From: Rhodopseudomonas_A palustris_F
GTDB lineage: Bacteria; Pseudomonadota; Alphaproteobacteria; Rhizobiales; Xanthobacteraceae
Length of the DNA stretch: 64,000 nucleotides
Direction of reading: 5' to 3'
Assembly: GCF_000013745.1 (NCBI RefSeq)
Contig: NC_007925.1
Span: 4,836,001-4,900,000, forward strand
Below, piece by piece: positions 47,854 to 55,975 of the stretch. The position numbers and the translations under genes were made by a program. A model generated the notes under the pieces. The model saw only the letters and a program-made list of their open reading frames with translations. It was not told where the DNA came from and made no database searches. Within the stretch, counting starts at the first letter, position 1; the number at the start of each line of letters is the position of its first letter.

Positions 47854-48513
47854 ATGGCCCGCACCCCGGTCTACATCATCTGCTCGCCGCGGCCGTTCGT
47901 CGGCAAGACGCTGATCGCGCGGCTGCTCGCCGAATTTCTGGCGCTGCAGCGCGGCGACGTGGTGGCGTTCGACGTCAACCTGAAAGAGCCGTCGCTGCTC
48001 GACTACCTGCCGCGGCTGACCGAGACCGCCAGCGTCGACGACACCTTCGGCAAGATGGCGCTGATGGATCGGCTGATCCTCGACGACGGCATCGCCAAGG
48101 TGGTGGATCTCGGTTTCCACGCCTTCGACGAGTTCTTCAAGATGTCGGAGGAGATCGGCTATCTCAAGGAGGCGGCGCGCCGCCAGGTGGCGCCGCAGAT
48201 CCTGTTCGTCGCCGACACCGACCGCGGCTCGCTGCGCGGCTACGACATGCTGCAGGCGCAGATCCCGCCCCGCGCGCTGGTCACCGTCGCCAACGACTAC
48301 GCGCTGCGCGGCGAGATGCCGGCGGTGTTCGCGCGCGGCCGCGTGCTGCCGATCGACGCGCTGCCGACGTTCCTGAAGACCTATATCGACCGGCTGAATT
48401 TCTCCTTCACCGGCTATCTGCGCACCGAGAAGGATTCCTCGACCGAGCTGCACCAGTGGATCCGGAAGAACTATTTCAGCTTCCGCGATCTGGAACTGGT
48501 GAGGCAGCGGTAG
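47854..48513 (+). CDS. P-loop ATPase-like protein paired with the ParA-like gene
   Basis: 219 residues. N-terminal YIICSPRPFVGKTLIARLLAEFLAL has VGKT but the first Gly of Walker A is replaced by SP, and no signature Lys is present; VVAFDVNLKEPSLLDYLP resembles a switch I region. The rest is helical with basic and aromatic residues (YIDRLNFSFTGYLR, IRKNYFSFRDLE). Family name unknown to me; it resembles division- or capsule-type ATPases loosely. Position suggests joint function with the ParA-like protein upstream. Confidence 0.75.
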   Translation: MARTPVYIICSPRPFVGKTLIARLLAEFLALQRGDVVAFDVNLKEPSLLDYLPRLTETASVDDTFGKMALMDRLILDDGIAKVVDLGFHAFDEFFKMSEEIGYLKEAARRQVAPQILFVADTDRGSLRGYDMLQAQIPPRALVTVANDYALRGEMPAVFARGRVLPIDALPTFLKTYIDRLNFSFTGYLRTEKDSSTELHQWIRKNYFSFRDLELVRQR

Positions 48514-48553
48514 TCGAGACGTTCGGATTGATGCGCTAGGAAAATCCCTGGCC

Positions 48554-48667
48554 GTCATTCCGGGGCGCGAGCAGCGCAAGCTGCGAGCGAGCCCGGAATC
48601 CATAACCACCGCAGGGATTATGGATTCCGGACTTGCTCGTTCTGACGAACTCGCAATCCGGAATGAC
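48554..48667. repeat. Dispersed palindromic repeat, family A
   Basis: gtcattccggggcgcgagcagc to aatccggaatgac; nearly identical to the copy at 4241, including the ccataaccaccgcaggg centre. Confidence 0.85.
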
Positions 48668-48695
48668 GTCCGCGGTTGAATTGGGGGCAGTCGGC

Positions 48696-48722
48696 AAAAA
48701 GCCCTCGCGCGAACGCGAGGGC
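48696..48722 (-). terminator. Intrinsic terminator of the sugar-acid operon
   Basis: Read on the minus strand: gccctcgcg paired with cgcgagggc around a 4-nt loop, then five T residues (48696-48700). It lies 50 bp after the dehydratase stop. Confidence 0.88.
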
Positions 48723-48772
48723 TTGTTGCTTTCAGCCACTATGGGCCGCGACGACGACCGCCGTCGCCGTCG

Positions 48773-50494
48773 TTACTCCATGTAGGCCCCGGCCATCGCC
48801 GAGACCGCCGACTTCGAATAGCGCGCCAGCACGCCCTTCTTGGGCGCGCGGGCGGGCAGCGTCCAGGCCGCGCGGCGCGCGGTCAGGATCGCCGCGACCT
48901 CGTCCGGCGTGCGCGGCGCGCCGGCGACGCCGACCACCCGCAACGCGCGGCTGGGAATGTCGATCTCGATCAGATCGCCATTCTCGACCAGCGCGATCGG
49001 GCCGCCATCGACGGCTTCCGGCGACACGTGACCGATGCACGGACCGCTGGTGGCGCCTGAGAAACGCCCGTCGGTGACGATGGCGACCGTGCCGTTCAGC
49101 CGCGCGTCATAGACGATCGCGTCGGTGGTCATGAACATCTCCGGCATGCCGGAGCCCTTGGGGCCTTCGTAGCGGATCACCACAACGGCGCCGGGATCGA
49201 TCTTGCCGGCGACGATCGCGACCTGGGCCTCGTCCTCGCTGTCGAACACCGCGGCCGGACCGGTGTGGACATGCATCGCCGGCTTGACCGCGGCGTATTT
49301 CACCACCGCGCCGTCGGGGGCAATATTGCCCTCGAGCACGGCGATCGAGCCGAACTTGTCGGACTTCGCCAACGGGCGGATCACCTCCTCCGCCGGGATC
49401 GAGTAGCTGCGCAGATGACCGCGGCCACGCTCGAAGAAGCCGTCGTTCTGCAGCAGTTCGAGGTTGTCGCCGAGCGAGCGGCCGGTCACCGTCATGACGT
49501 CGAGATCGAGCTGCTCGCGCATCAACCATTGGATCATCGGCACGCCGCCGGCGAACCAGAACAGCTCCGCGGTGTATTTGCCGCTGGGCTGGATCGAGGT
49601 CAGGTAGCGCACCTTCTGGCCGATGGCGTCCATTTCGCGCGGATCGACTGAGATCCCCAATTCATGGGCGATCGCCGGCATGTGGATGTAGGCGTTGGTC
49701 GAGCCGCCGATCGCCGCATGGACCATCATGGCGTTGCGGAAAGCGGCTTCGGTCATGATCTTGCGCGCGGTCAGGCCGGCCGCGGCGAGACGCATGATCT
49801 GCTTGCCCGCCGCGCGCGAGGCGCGGCGAATCTCAGTCATCGTCGCCGGCATCAAGGCGGTGCCGGGCAGCGCGAGACCGAGGGCTTCCGACATGCACTG
49901 CATGGTGCTGGCGGTGCCCATGAACTGGCAGGCGCCGCAGGACGGACAACCGGTCAGCTTGTAGTTGGTCATCTCGGCCTTGCCGACCTCGCCCTTCTTG
50001 TTGCGCGCCGACAGCGGGCCGGCGAGGCCCGAGGTCGAGTTGCCGGGCCCCGAGCGCATCGCTCCGGACGGGATGTGGATGGTCGGAATGTCCATCCGCG
50101 CCGCCGCCATCAGATGCGCCGGGGTCGACTTGTCGCAGCCCGACAACAGGATCATGCCGTCCCACGGGATCACCGAGGCATGAATCTCGACCATGTCGGC
50201 GATGATGCCGCGCGAGGCGAGAATGTAGTTCATGCCCTCGTGGCCCTGCGCCCAGCCGTCGCAGATGTCGGTGACGTGGAACTTGGCGGGTTTGCCGCCG
50301 GTCTCATAGACGCCGATCGAGGCTTCGTCGGCGAGCACGTCGAGGTGGAAACTGCCGGGATGGCTGTCGCCCTGGACGTCGTCGATCAGGATCTGCTTCT
50401 TTTCGAGATCCTCCTCGGTCCAGTTCATCCCCATCATCAGGGCGTCGACCTGGGCCCACAGATCGCGAACATGGCCGCATTTCTGGTCAGACAT
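48773..50494 (-). CDS. IlvD/Edd-family dehydratase, probably acting on a sugar acid
   Basis: 573 residues. Fe-S cluster ligands: Cys120 in SGCDKSTPA and the CPSCGACQF cluster (Cys183, 186, 189), plus ICDGWAQGHEGMNY. Other family motifs: GGSTNAYIHMPAIA and TDGRFSGATSGPCIGHVSPEA. The operon with a permease, a DapA-family aldolase and an IclR regulator suggests an aldonate dehydratase (xylonate- or arabonate-like) rather than IlvD of branched-chain synthesis; the length (570-595) also fits those. The ATG at 50494 has AAGGAG upstream. Substrate unproven. Confidence 0.82.
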   Translation of the reverse strand: MSDQKCGHVRDLWAQVDALMMGMNWTEEDLEKKQILIDDVQGDSHPGSFHLDVLADEASIGVYETGGKPAKFHVTDICDGWAQGHEGMNYILASRGIIADMVEIHASVIPWDGMILLSGCDKSTPAHLMAAARMDIPTIHIPSGAMRSGPGNSTSGLAGPLSARNKKGEVGKAEMTNYKLTGCPSCGACQFMGTASTMQCMSEALGLALPGTALMPATMTEIRRASRAAGKQIMRLAAAGLTARKIMTEAAFRNAMMVHAAIGGSTNAYIHMPAIAHELGISVDPREMDAIGQKVRYLTSIQPSGKYTAELFWFAGGVPMIQWLMREQLDLDVMTVTGRSLGDNLELLQNDGFFERGRGHLRSYSIPAEEVIRPLAKSDKFGSIAVLEGNIAPDGAVVKYAAVKPAMHVHTGPAAVFDSEDEAQVAIVAGKIDPGAVVVIRYEGPKGSGMPEMFMTTDAIVYDARLNGTVAIVTDGRFSGATSGPCIGHVSPEAVDGGPIALVENGDLIEIDIPSRALRVVGVAGAPRTPDEVAAILTARRAAWTLPARAPKKGVLARYSKSAVSAMAGAYME

Positions 50495-50527
50495 TGGAAT
50501 TACTCCTTTGTGCGCGTGCTGCGGGGG

Positions 50528-51814
50528 TCAGGCGGTGCGGCCGGTGGTCTTGGCCGGCAGGCTGAGGGCGATGAAGAAACCGATCACCAACATGCCGACC
50601 AGGAAGTACACGCCGACGTCGTAGCTATCGAACGAGGTGCGCAGCCAACCGACCGCGAACGGGCCGACGAAGCCGCCGAGATTGCCCAGCGCATTGATGA
50701 TGCCGCGGACGCCACCGGCGACTTCGGACGGGAACAACAGCGGCGGGATGGTCCAGAAGATCGACGAGGCCGACTGCATGAACAAGCCGCAGGCGACCAG
50801 GAAGCCGAACGACACCCAGATGTGGTCCTTGAGCAAGGTCGACAGCAGGAAGCAGATGGCGAAGCCGAGGATCGGCAGCGCGGTGTAGCGGCGGCGGTTG
50901 CCGGAGCGGTCGGACAGCTGGGCGAAGCCGTACAGGCCGAAGATCATCGCGATGTAGGGGAACATCGACAGGAAGCCGATGCCGGTCATGCCGGTGTTGG
51001 TCAATTCCTTGAGCAGCGTCGGCAGCCACATCGCGAAGCCGTAGATGCCCATCTGATAGAACAGATACAGCAGGATCAGCTTCCACATGTTGGGATCGCG
51101 CATCACCGCGCCGTAGGAGATCGGCGCACGGTCCTTGCTCTTCATCTCTTCCTGTTCGGCGGCGAGACGCGTGGTGAGATAGTCGCGCTCTTCCTTGGAG
51201 ATCCACTTCGCGGTCGCGGGACTGTCGGAAATCAGCGGAAACCACACCAGGATCAGCAGCAGCGACAACACGCCTTCGCCGATGAACACCCAGCGCCAGC
51301 CGAACGAGGAGATGATCCAGCCGGACAACGGCCCGGTGATGATCGAGGCGATGGCGATGTTCATGATGAAGTACGCGTTGGCGCGGCCACGTTCCTCATT
51401 GGGAAACCAGTGGCTGAGGATCACCAGCATCGCCGGCCAGACGCCGCCCTCGGCGACGCCGATCAGGAAGCGGATGATCAGAAGCTGGGTGGAGTTTTGC
51501 ACGAAGCCGCACAGAATCGACAAGCCGCCCCAGACCAGGATCGACCAGCCGATGAAATTCTTGGCGCTGCGGTGCTCGGCCCAGTGGCCGGCCGGAGCCT
51601 GCAGCATCACGTAGCCGATGAAGAAGATGCCGGCGGCGAGGCCGGACATCGATGCGGTCATCTGCAGCGATTCGTTCATGCCGCCGGCCATCGCGAAGCC
51701 GATGTTGGTGCGGTCCATGAAGGAGAAGATGTAGACCAGGATCGCCGGCGGGATGATCCGCCACCAGCGTGCGGAGGGAATGGGACGTGCATTGTCGATG
51801 GCTATGGCGGTCAT
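50528..51814 (-). CDS. MFS permease, anion:cation symporter type
   Basis: 428 residues with twelve hydrophobic segments. The N-terminal SARWWRIIPPAILVYIFSFMDRTNIGFAMAGG is the hallmark of the ACS branch (phthalate, tartrate, D-galactonate and glucarate carriers), with FMDRTN motif and the later GVWPAMLVILSHWFPNEERGRANAYFIMN. I prefer MTAIAI at 51814 (GGGAG ten bases before it) over the ATG at 51829. Flanked by a dehydratase and an aldolase on the same strand, so it likely imports the same sugar acid. Confidence 0.88.
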   Translation of the reverse strand: MTAIAIDNARPIPSARWWRIIPPAILVYIFSFMDRTNIGFAMAGGMNESLQMTASMSGLAAGIFFIGYVMLQAPAGHWAEHRSAKNFIGWSILVWGGLSILCGFVQNSTQLLIIRFLIGVAEGGVWPAMLVILSHWFPNEERGRANAYFIMNIAIASIITGPLSGWIISSFGWRWVFIGEGVLSLLLILVWFPLISDSPATAKWISKEERDYLTTRLAAEQEEMKSKDRAPISYGAVMRDPNMWKLILLYLFYQMGIYGFAMWLPTLLKELTNTGMTGIGFLSMFPYIAMIFGLYGFAQLSDRSGNRRRYTALPILGFAICFLLSTLLKDHIWVSFGFLVACGLFMQSASSIFWTIPPLLFPSEVAGGVRGIINALGNLGGFVGPFAVGWLRTSFDSYDVGVYFLVGMLVIGFFIALSLPAKTTGRTA

Positions 51815-51925
51815 AACTGTGGCTCCCATTGAGTTGTCTTGGAAGGGTCCGGCCCGGTTGGCGCCCGGGTCCGCTGTGGTTCACCGTGCCGGGACCAAAG
51901 CGCCGGCATTGTTTGGGGCTTGGTT

Positions 51926-51964
51926 TTGGATCTTGGTGTTGGATCTTGGTGTTGGATCTTGGCG
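51926..51964. repeat. 13-bp tandem repeat, three units, in the aldolase-permease spacer
   Basis: ttggatcttggtg at 51926 and 51939 and ttggatcttggcg at 51952. It is followed by a perfect hairpin. Confidence 0.85.
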
Positions 51965-51987
51965 GGGACGGCCCGAGGGCCGTCCCC
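51964..51987 (-). terminator. GC-rich hairpin after the aldolase gene
   Basis: ggggacggccc pairs with gggccgtcccc around GA, just beyond the aldolase stop on the minus strand. No T-run; it may protect the aldolase mRNA end or reduce read-through to the permease. Confidence 0.5.
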
Positions 51988-51992
51988 GGGGG

Positions 51993-52904
51993 TCAGGCGG
52001 CGATGACGCCGGCCGAGATCAGGATCTCGTCCAGGCGCGCGCAGGTGGCAGCATCGGGGCGTGTCGCGGGGGCCGCGACCGCGGTCGAGATGTCGAGCCC
52101 GGTCTTGACGAGGGCTTCCTTCACCAGACCGGTGAACGGAACGTCGGTGATGTAGATCTGGCACAGCACCGCGAGCCGGCGCATCAGCGGGCCCAGCGCG
52201 GCAAAGTCGCCGCGGTTGAAGGCGGCGTAGATGCCGCAGGTCACTTCCGGGGCGAAATTCGAGGTCGCCGGGATCACCCCGTCGCCGCCGAGCATCAAGG
52301 TGTCGAGCACGTATTCGTCGAAGCCGCAGAACACCAGGAAGTCCGGCCGAACGCTCTTCACCTCGGTGATCAGCCGACGGATGTGGCTGAGGCAGTCGAC
52401 GGTGTCCTTGATGCCGACGATGTTGGGGCAGTCGCGCGCCAGCCGGCCGACCAACTCGATCGACAGATCCTCGCCGGTCAGGGCCGGGAAATTGTAGAGC
52501 AGCACCGGCACCGGCACCGCTTCCGCGATGCTTCGGTAGTGCAGGTAGATCCGTTCCTCGGTCAGCCGCGCGTAGTAGGGATTGACCACGATCACCGCAT
52601 CGGCGCCGGCGGCGGCGGCGTGCTGACCGAGTTCGATCGCCTCGAGGGTGCCGCAGGCGGCGGTGCCGATGATCACCGGCTTGCGACCCGCGACCCGCGC
52701 AATGCAGAACTCGGCGATCGCCTTGCGCTGCACCGTGGTCAGATGGGCGAATTCCCCCGCGCTGCCCAGGAACAGGAAGCCGTTGACGTCGCTCTCCAGC
52801 AATCGGTCAATCACACGCCCCATGCCTACCGAATCGAAAGTGCCGTCGTCATGCAGAATGGTGGGGACTGGCGGGATGACGCCGCGAAGCAGGGGAAGGG
52901 GCAT
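51993..52904 (-). CDS. DapA/NanA-family aldolase (2-keto-3-deoxy-acid aldolase-like)
   Basis: 303-residue TIM barrel. The family motif GSAGEFAHLT (usually GxTGE) is near residue 48, Tyr in VNPYYARL, and the Schiff-base Lys in IVGIKDTVD near residue 168. Dihydrodipicolinate synthase itself is excluded by context: MFS permease, IlvD/Edd dehydratase and IclR regulator. In E. coli the YagE/YjhH aldolases cleave 2-dehydro-3-deoxy-pentonate to pyruvate and glycolaldehyde, a plausible reaction here. GGAGA precedes the ATG. First gene of the operon running left. Confidence 0.85.
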   Translation of the reverse strand: MPLPLLRGVIPPVPTILHDDGTFDSVGMGRVIDRLLESDVNGFLFLGSAGEFAHLTTVQRKAIAEFCIARVAGRKPVIIGTAACGTLEAIELGQHAAAAGADAVIVVNPYYARLTEERIYLHYRSIAEAVPVPVLLYNFPALTGEDLSIELVGRLARDCPNIVGIKDTVDCLSHIRRLITEVKSVRPDFLVFCGFDEYVLDTLMLGGDGVIPATSNFAPEVTCGIYAAFNRGDFAALGPLMRRLAVLCQIYITDVPFTGLVKEALVKTGLDISTAVAAPATRPDAATCARLDEILISAGVIAA

Positions 52905-52924
52905 GGGATGGTCTCCGATAGTAA

Positions 52925-52958
52925 TTCCGTATATGGAACTTGATTTCCTGGTGTGGAA
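52925..52958. promoter_or_regulatory. Two TTCC-N6-GGAA palindromes, candidate IclR operators
   Basis: TTCC at 52925 with GGAA at 52935, and TTCC at 52945 with GGAA at 52955: two identical-format sites with centres 20 bp apart, two helical turns. They lie between the aldolase start (52904) and the IclR-type gene, where the regulator would control the operon and possibly itself. Confidence 0.75.
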
Positions 52959-53101
52959 TAGGCAGTATTATGATGCGGCGGAATCGTCAAGTTCCGTAAA
53001 ACTACGCAGTTCGTCGGGGGCGTCCCGCCGCGCAGCCGGACGGCAAGTTGCTTCGGCGCGCGATCCAGGCGATCCACGGCCGAATGACGACGGAGGTTGA
53101 G

Positions 53102-53911
53102 ATGAGCATGGAGACTGTGAATGACCGGACGGTCGCGCCCGAGGAGCGCTCGGCGGCCCCTGCCCTGACCAAGGGTTTTGCGATCCTCGATCTGATCGCC
53201 CAAGAGCCCGGCATCGGCTTCGCGGCGATCAGGTCCCGGCTTGGCCTTCCCAACAGCAGTTGCCACCACCTGATCAGCACGCTGTGCAAGGTCGGCGCGC
53301 TGCAATTGCAGGCCGACCGCGGCTATGTGCTAGGCCTTCGGCTGTTCGAACTCGGCACCATCGCCGCCAGCCAGCGCAAGATCGAGCAGTCGGCGCTGCC
53401 GGCGCTGAAGCGGCTGGCCCAGGAAGTCGAATTGACCTGCCACCTCGGCGTCATGGAGGGCACCGAGGCGGTCTATCTGATGAAGGTCGAGGGCTTACGC
53501 GAGATCCGGGTCAACACCTGGATCGGCAAGCGGTTGTCGCTACATTCCTCGTCGCTCGGCAAAGTGCTGCTGGCGTGGCTGTCGCCTGGCGAGATCGAGG
53601 ACAAGCTGCGCAACGCCACCTGGGAGGCGAAGACGCCGTCGACCATCACCGATCCGGCGAAATTCCGCGCGCTGCTGAAAGCGGTGCGAGCGCGCGGCTG
53701 GGCGTTCGACGACGAGGAGGACGCGCCGAGCATTCGCTGCGTCGCAGCCCCAGTATTCGACATGAAGGGCCGCATCATCGCAGCGATCAGCGCGGTCGGC
53801 ACAGTGCTCGACATCGAGCCGGAGCGCTTCCCGGTGCTGGCCGAAAAGCTCTGCGCCACCGCGGCGGAAATCTCCGCCAATCTCGGCTACGGCCAGGTCG
53901 AGCGGCTGTGA
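53102..53911 (+). CDS. IclR-family transcriptional regulator
   Basis: 269 residues from MSMETVNDRT, with GGAGG at the right distance before the ATG at 53102 (alternative ATG at 53084). N-terminal winged HTH: LTKGFAILDLIAQEPGIGFAAIRSRLGLPNSSCHHLISTL. C-terminal IclR sensor: LAQEVELTCHLGVMEG, HSSSLGKVLLAWL, and DEEDAPSIRCVAAPVFD. It is divergent from the aldolase-permease-dehydratase operon, so probably binds an operon intermediate and acts on the paired palindromes at 52925. Confidence 0.93.
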   Translation: MSMETVNDRTVAPEERSAAPALTKGFAILDLIAQEPGIGFAAIRSRLGLPNSSCHHLISTLCKVGALQLQADRGYVLGLRLFELGTIAASQRKIEQSALPALKRLAQEVELTCHLGVMEGTEAVYLMKVEGLREIRVNTWIGKRLSLHSSSLGKVLLAWLSPGEIEDKLRNATWEAKTPSTITDPAKFRALLKAVRARGWAFDDEEDAPSIRCVAAPVFDMKGRIIAAISAVGTVLDIEPERFPVLAEKLCATAAEISANLGYGQVERL

Positions 53912-54020
53912 GCCCAAAGATGCGGCATGCTCTTGAGATGCCTCAATTGAACTTTTTGGAAAGAACACTATTTTTAAAGGATAATCAGTTGGCCTAGCGG
54001 CAACCCACTGGATTAGGCCC

Positions 54021-54470
54021 ATGAGCAACCCCGTCATCTTAGCCTTTATGCGCTGGTGGAACGCCCTTGCGCTACGCAACGGAACCGCTCGATAATTTCT
54101 TAAAGAACAAACGAAAAAGGCCGCGCGCAGGATGGAGCACGGGGTCTTTTGCGCCTTCCTTGAAGGCTCCGACAACGTCATCGGATACTACGCTTTGCAG
54201 CTCGGTTCCGACAGCGTTTCAGAACTCTCCGAGACCAACAAAGACAAGTACATCCGGAACTACACAGCGTTTCCAGCCGTGAATTTGAGTTTCTTGGCGG
54301 TCGATACGAATTATCAGCGTCAAGCTCTGGGGTCGCATCTGTTGATGGACGTCTTCTCAAAAGTTACCGCGATCACTGCGCATGCTGGCTTACTGCTTAT
54401 CCCGTTTACTCAGGGACACGCCAAATATAGTGGCACTATCTTATCCCTCCCCTTGGAGCCAAGGGGATGA
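54021..54470 (+). pseudogene. GNAT acetyltransferase, 5' part, frameshifted and interrupted
   Basis: Matches the toxin-type GNAT family: a degraded start (MSNPVIL), then GGTPLRYATEPLDNFLKN in one frame, and from about 54110 RRMEHGVFCAFLEGSDNVIGYYAL and VNLSFLAVDTNYQRQALGSHLLMDVFSKVT in another. At least one single-base deletion near 54100 is needed to join them. The family core stops abruptly after AITAHAGLLL (about 54400); what follows does not belong. The missing C-terminal part resembles the fragment at 55655. GC content is lower than in neighbouring genes. Confidence 0.7.
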
Positions 54471-54525
54471 ACGTTCGGAAGACCTTGCGAGATTCGTCAG
54501 GGTTTGTCCCGCAGCGCGTCTTGCC

Positions 54526-54650
54526 GACGGGTTTTTGAACAGCTGATCTCGGAGTTTGCCGTTGCGACGTTCTTGTTTGGCGGCTGGTTTGGGCGAGGCC
54601 GGGCCGACGTTCGTGATATCGACCTTGATCGTCCGCGGCGCTGCGAGATC
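54526..54650. repeat. Left copy of a diverged 125-bp direct repeat
   Basis: Aligns by eye with 55435-55560 over its whole length: gacgggtttttgaacag versus gacgggcttatgaacag at one end and atatcgaccttgatcgtccgc versus atatcgaccgtgatcggccgc at the other, about two-thirds identical. The two copies bracket the toxin-antitoxin genes. Confidence 0.55.
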
Positions 54651-54713
54651 TGGACACATCGAGTGACGCATTTTGGCACGTCTCATCCGTAACGTGATTC
54701 CAAGCTTGATCCA

Positions 54714-54743
54714 TGGGATACGTTGGGATACACTGGGTTACAT
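54714..54743 (+). promoter_or_regulatory. Three 10-bp direct repeats, candidate antitoxin operator
   Basis: TGGGATACGT, TGGGATACAC and TGGGTTACAT at 54714, 54724 and 54734. The period of exactly one helical turn places three sites on the same face, as RHH dimers bind cooperatively. They end 20 bp before the antitoxin start. Confidence 0.78.
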
Positions 54744-54762
54744 GAGATTAGAGGGCCATTCG

Positions 54763-55044
54763 ATGTCCGAGCAGACTGATAAAACTCAAATTTCTCTCAG
54801 GGTCCCCACATCTACGGTTGATGCCTTCGAGCAGATCGCAAGAGCACTGGATCGCGACCGCACTTGGGTGATGCTGCGGGCCCTCAGTCATTTTCTGGCT
54901 GAAGAGGGTGCCGATATCCTGCGAGAGGCGGACGGTCTGGCTGCGCTGGATCGTGGTGACGGCGTCGATTTTGATGGAGTTATGGACGAAGCTACCAGGA
55001 TCGTTGATCAAGCCAAGCTAAGGCGTCGCGGGATTGCCGGCTGA
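54763..55044 (+). CDS. RHH (CopG-like) antitoxin
   Basis: 93 residues from MSEQTDKT. The ribbon-helix-helix is TQISLRVPTSTVDAFEQIARALDRDRTWVMLRALSHFL; the C-terminal part (GDGVDFDGVMDEATRIVDQAKLRRRGIAG) is the acidic/basic toxin-binding tail seen in ParD/RHH partners of ParE toxins. The stop overlaps the toxin ATG (TGATG), typical TA coupling. The frame is intact, while the toxin next to it is not. Upstream phased repeats are its probable operator. Confidence 0.88.
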   Translation: MSEQTDKTQISLRVPTSTVDAFEQIARALDRDRTWVMLRALSHFLAEEGADILREADGLAALDRGDGVDFDGVMDEATRIVDQAKLRRRGIAG

Positions 55045-55396
55045 TGGCTCCGCGTCTTGCCCGGATGACTCCGAAAGCCCGACAGTGGTTTTGGAGCAAA
55101 TCACTTACATCGCCGAGCGAAGTCCAGCGGCGGCCGAAAAAATCATCGCTCGTATGCAGGAAGCTCGACGCCTATTGGCGGAACATCCGCACAGCGCTCC
55201 GCCGGGGTTGATCCCCGGCACGCGCCGAATGGTAGTAAATCCCTATATTCTCACGGTTCGACAGCGAAATGGCGTCGTTGAGATCGCCGCGATCAGGCAT
55301 CCTGGACAATCAGACGCGTACAAGCCGATAGAAGCTCTAGATCTGGATGACGACGACAACGACGGCGGAACATCGCCACCAATCTCGTCGATCTAA
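55044..55396 (+). pseudogene. ParE/RelE-type toxin with a one-base frameshift
   Basis: From the coupled ATG at 55044 the frame reads MAPRLARMTPKARQWF, the normal ParE N-terminus, and then goes off. The rest continues in the next frame: LEQITYIAERSPAAAEKIIARMQEARRLLAEHP, GLIPGTRRMVVNPYILTVRQ and VEIAAIRHPGQ, ending with an Asp-rich tail. Adding one T to the TTTT run at 55089-55092 would restore the protein. A GTG start at about 55085 could still make a shortened form lacking the first strand. Either decay, a sequencing error, or programmed slippage. Confidence 0.8.
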
Positions 55397-55434
55397 TTGT
55401 GGATTCGGCGACCCTACCGCAGTGGCGTGCTGCT

Positions 55435-55560
55435 GACGGGCTTATGAACAGGCCATCCTAGAATTCGCCTGTGTGACGTTCTGGATTAGTTTCTCGTCTG
55501 AGCATCCGCCGGGCCGCCGTCCGTCATATCGACCGTGATCGGCCGCAGCGGATGCCGATA
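55435..55560. repeat. Right copy of the diverged 125-bp direct repeat
   Basis: See the copy at 54526. It ends about 95 bp before the GNAT C-terminal fragment. Confidence 0.55.
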
Positions 55561-55654
55561 GCGAGCAGTGAACCGCTCTTCGCCATGTCGCCGGCGCGCC
55601 AGCACGGGCCGTCCCGGCAAACGCCTGCTGTAAGGCCGCTCAGACCGGACGGAA

Positions 55655-55806
55655 TCAACCAGCTCGAGCTGATCTCGGTCGATGCTGATTCCACGGCGTT
55701 CTACGAGAGCCTTGGATTCAGAATCTATTCTGAGAATACCAAGCTTCCTAAAATGCTATACCCTTTAGAAGACATCCTTACATTGGTGCAGTCCCAACCT
55801 GCTTGA
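55655..55806 (+). pseudogene. GNAT acetyltransferase, 3' fragment
   Basis: LELISVDADSTAFYESLGFRIYSENTKLPKMLYPLEDILTL is the C-terminal part of a GNAT domain (the AFYESLGF motif), with no N-terminal acetyl-CoA loop. It fits as the missing end of the fragment at 54021. Frame intact to the stop at 55806. Confidence 0.65.
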
Positions 55807-55893
55807 CGGCACCAATACCCTTCCGTTGCCGCGAACCGGCTATGGCCTGCGAAACCGGGTGACGCGACGGGCGCCGGCGACGCGCTTGCCGCC

Positions 55894-55950
55894 GATCCTT
55901 CGAGACGCCCGACTTCGCGCTATGCGCATCGCCGGGCTCCTCAGGATGAC
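55894..55950. repeat. Family B repeat, half unit
   Basis: gatccttcgagacgcccgac to ctcctcaggatgac, just after the apt stop on the minus strand, where it may act as the transcript end. Confidence 0.75.
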
Positions 55951-55975
55951 GCAGAATCGCGTGGACGGCCGCCGC

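Noticed and set aside
53960..54030. tRNA-like cloverleaf in the AT-rich stretch after the IclR gene
   Set aside because: Short inverted segments around ggcctagcgg do not make the acceptor and T arms; no tRNA or rRNA gene was recognised in the window.
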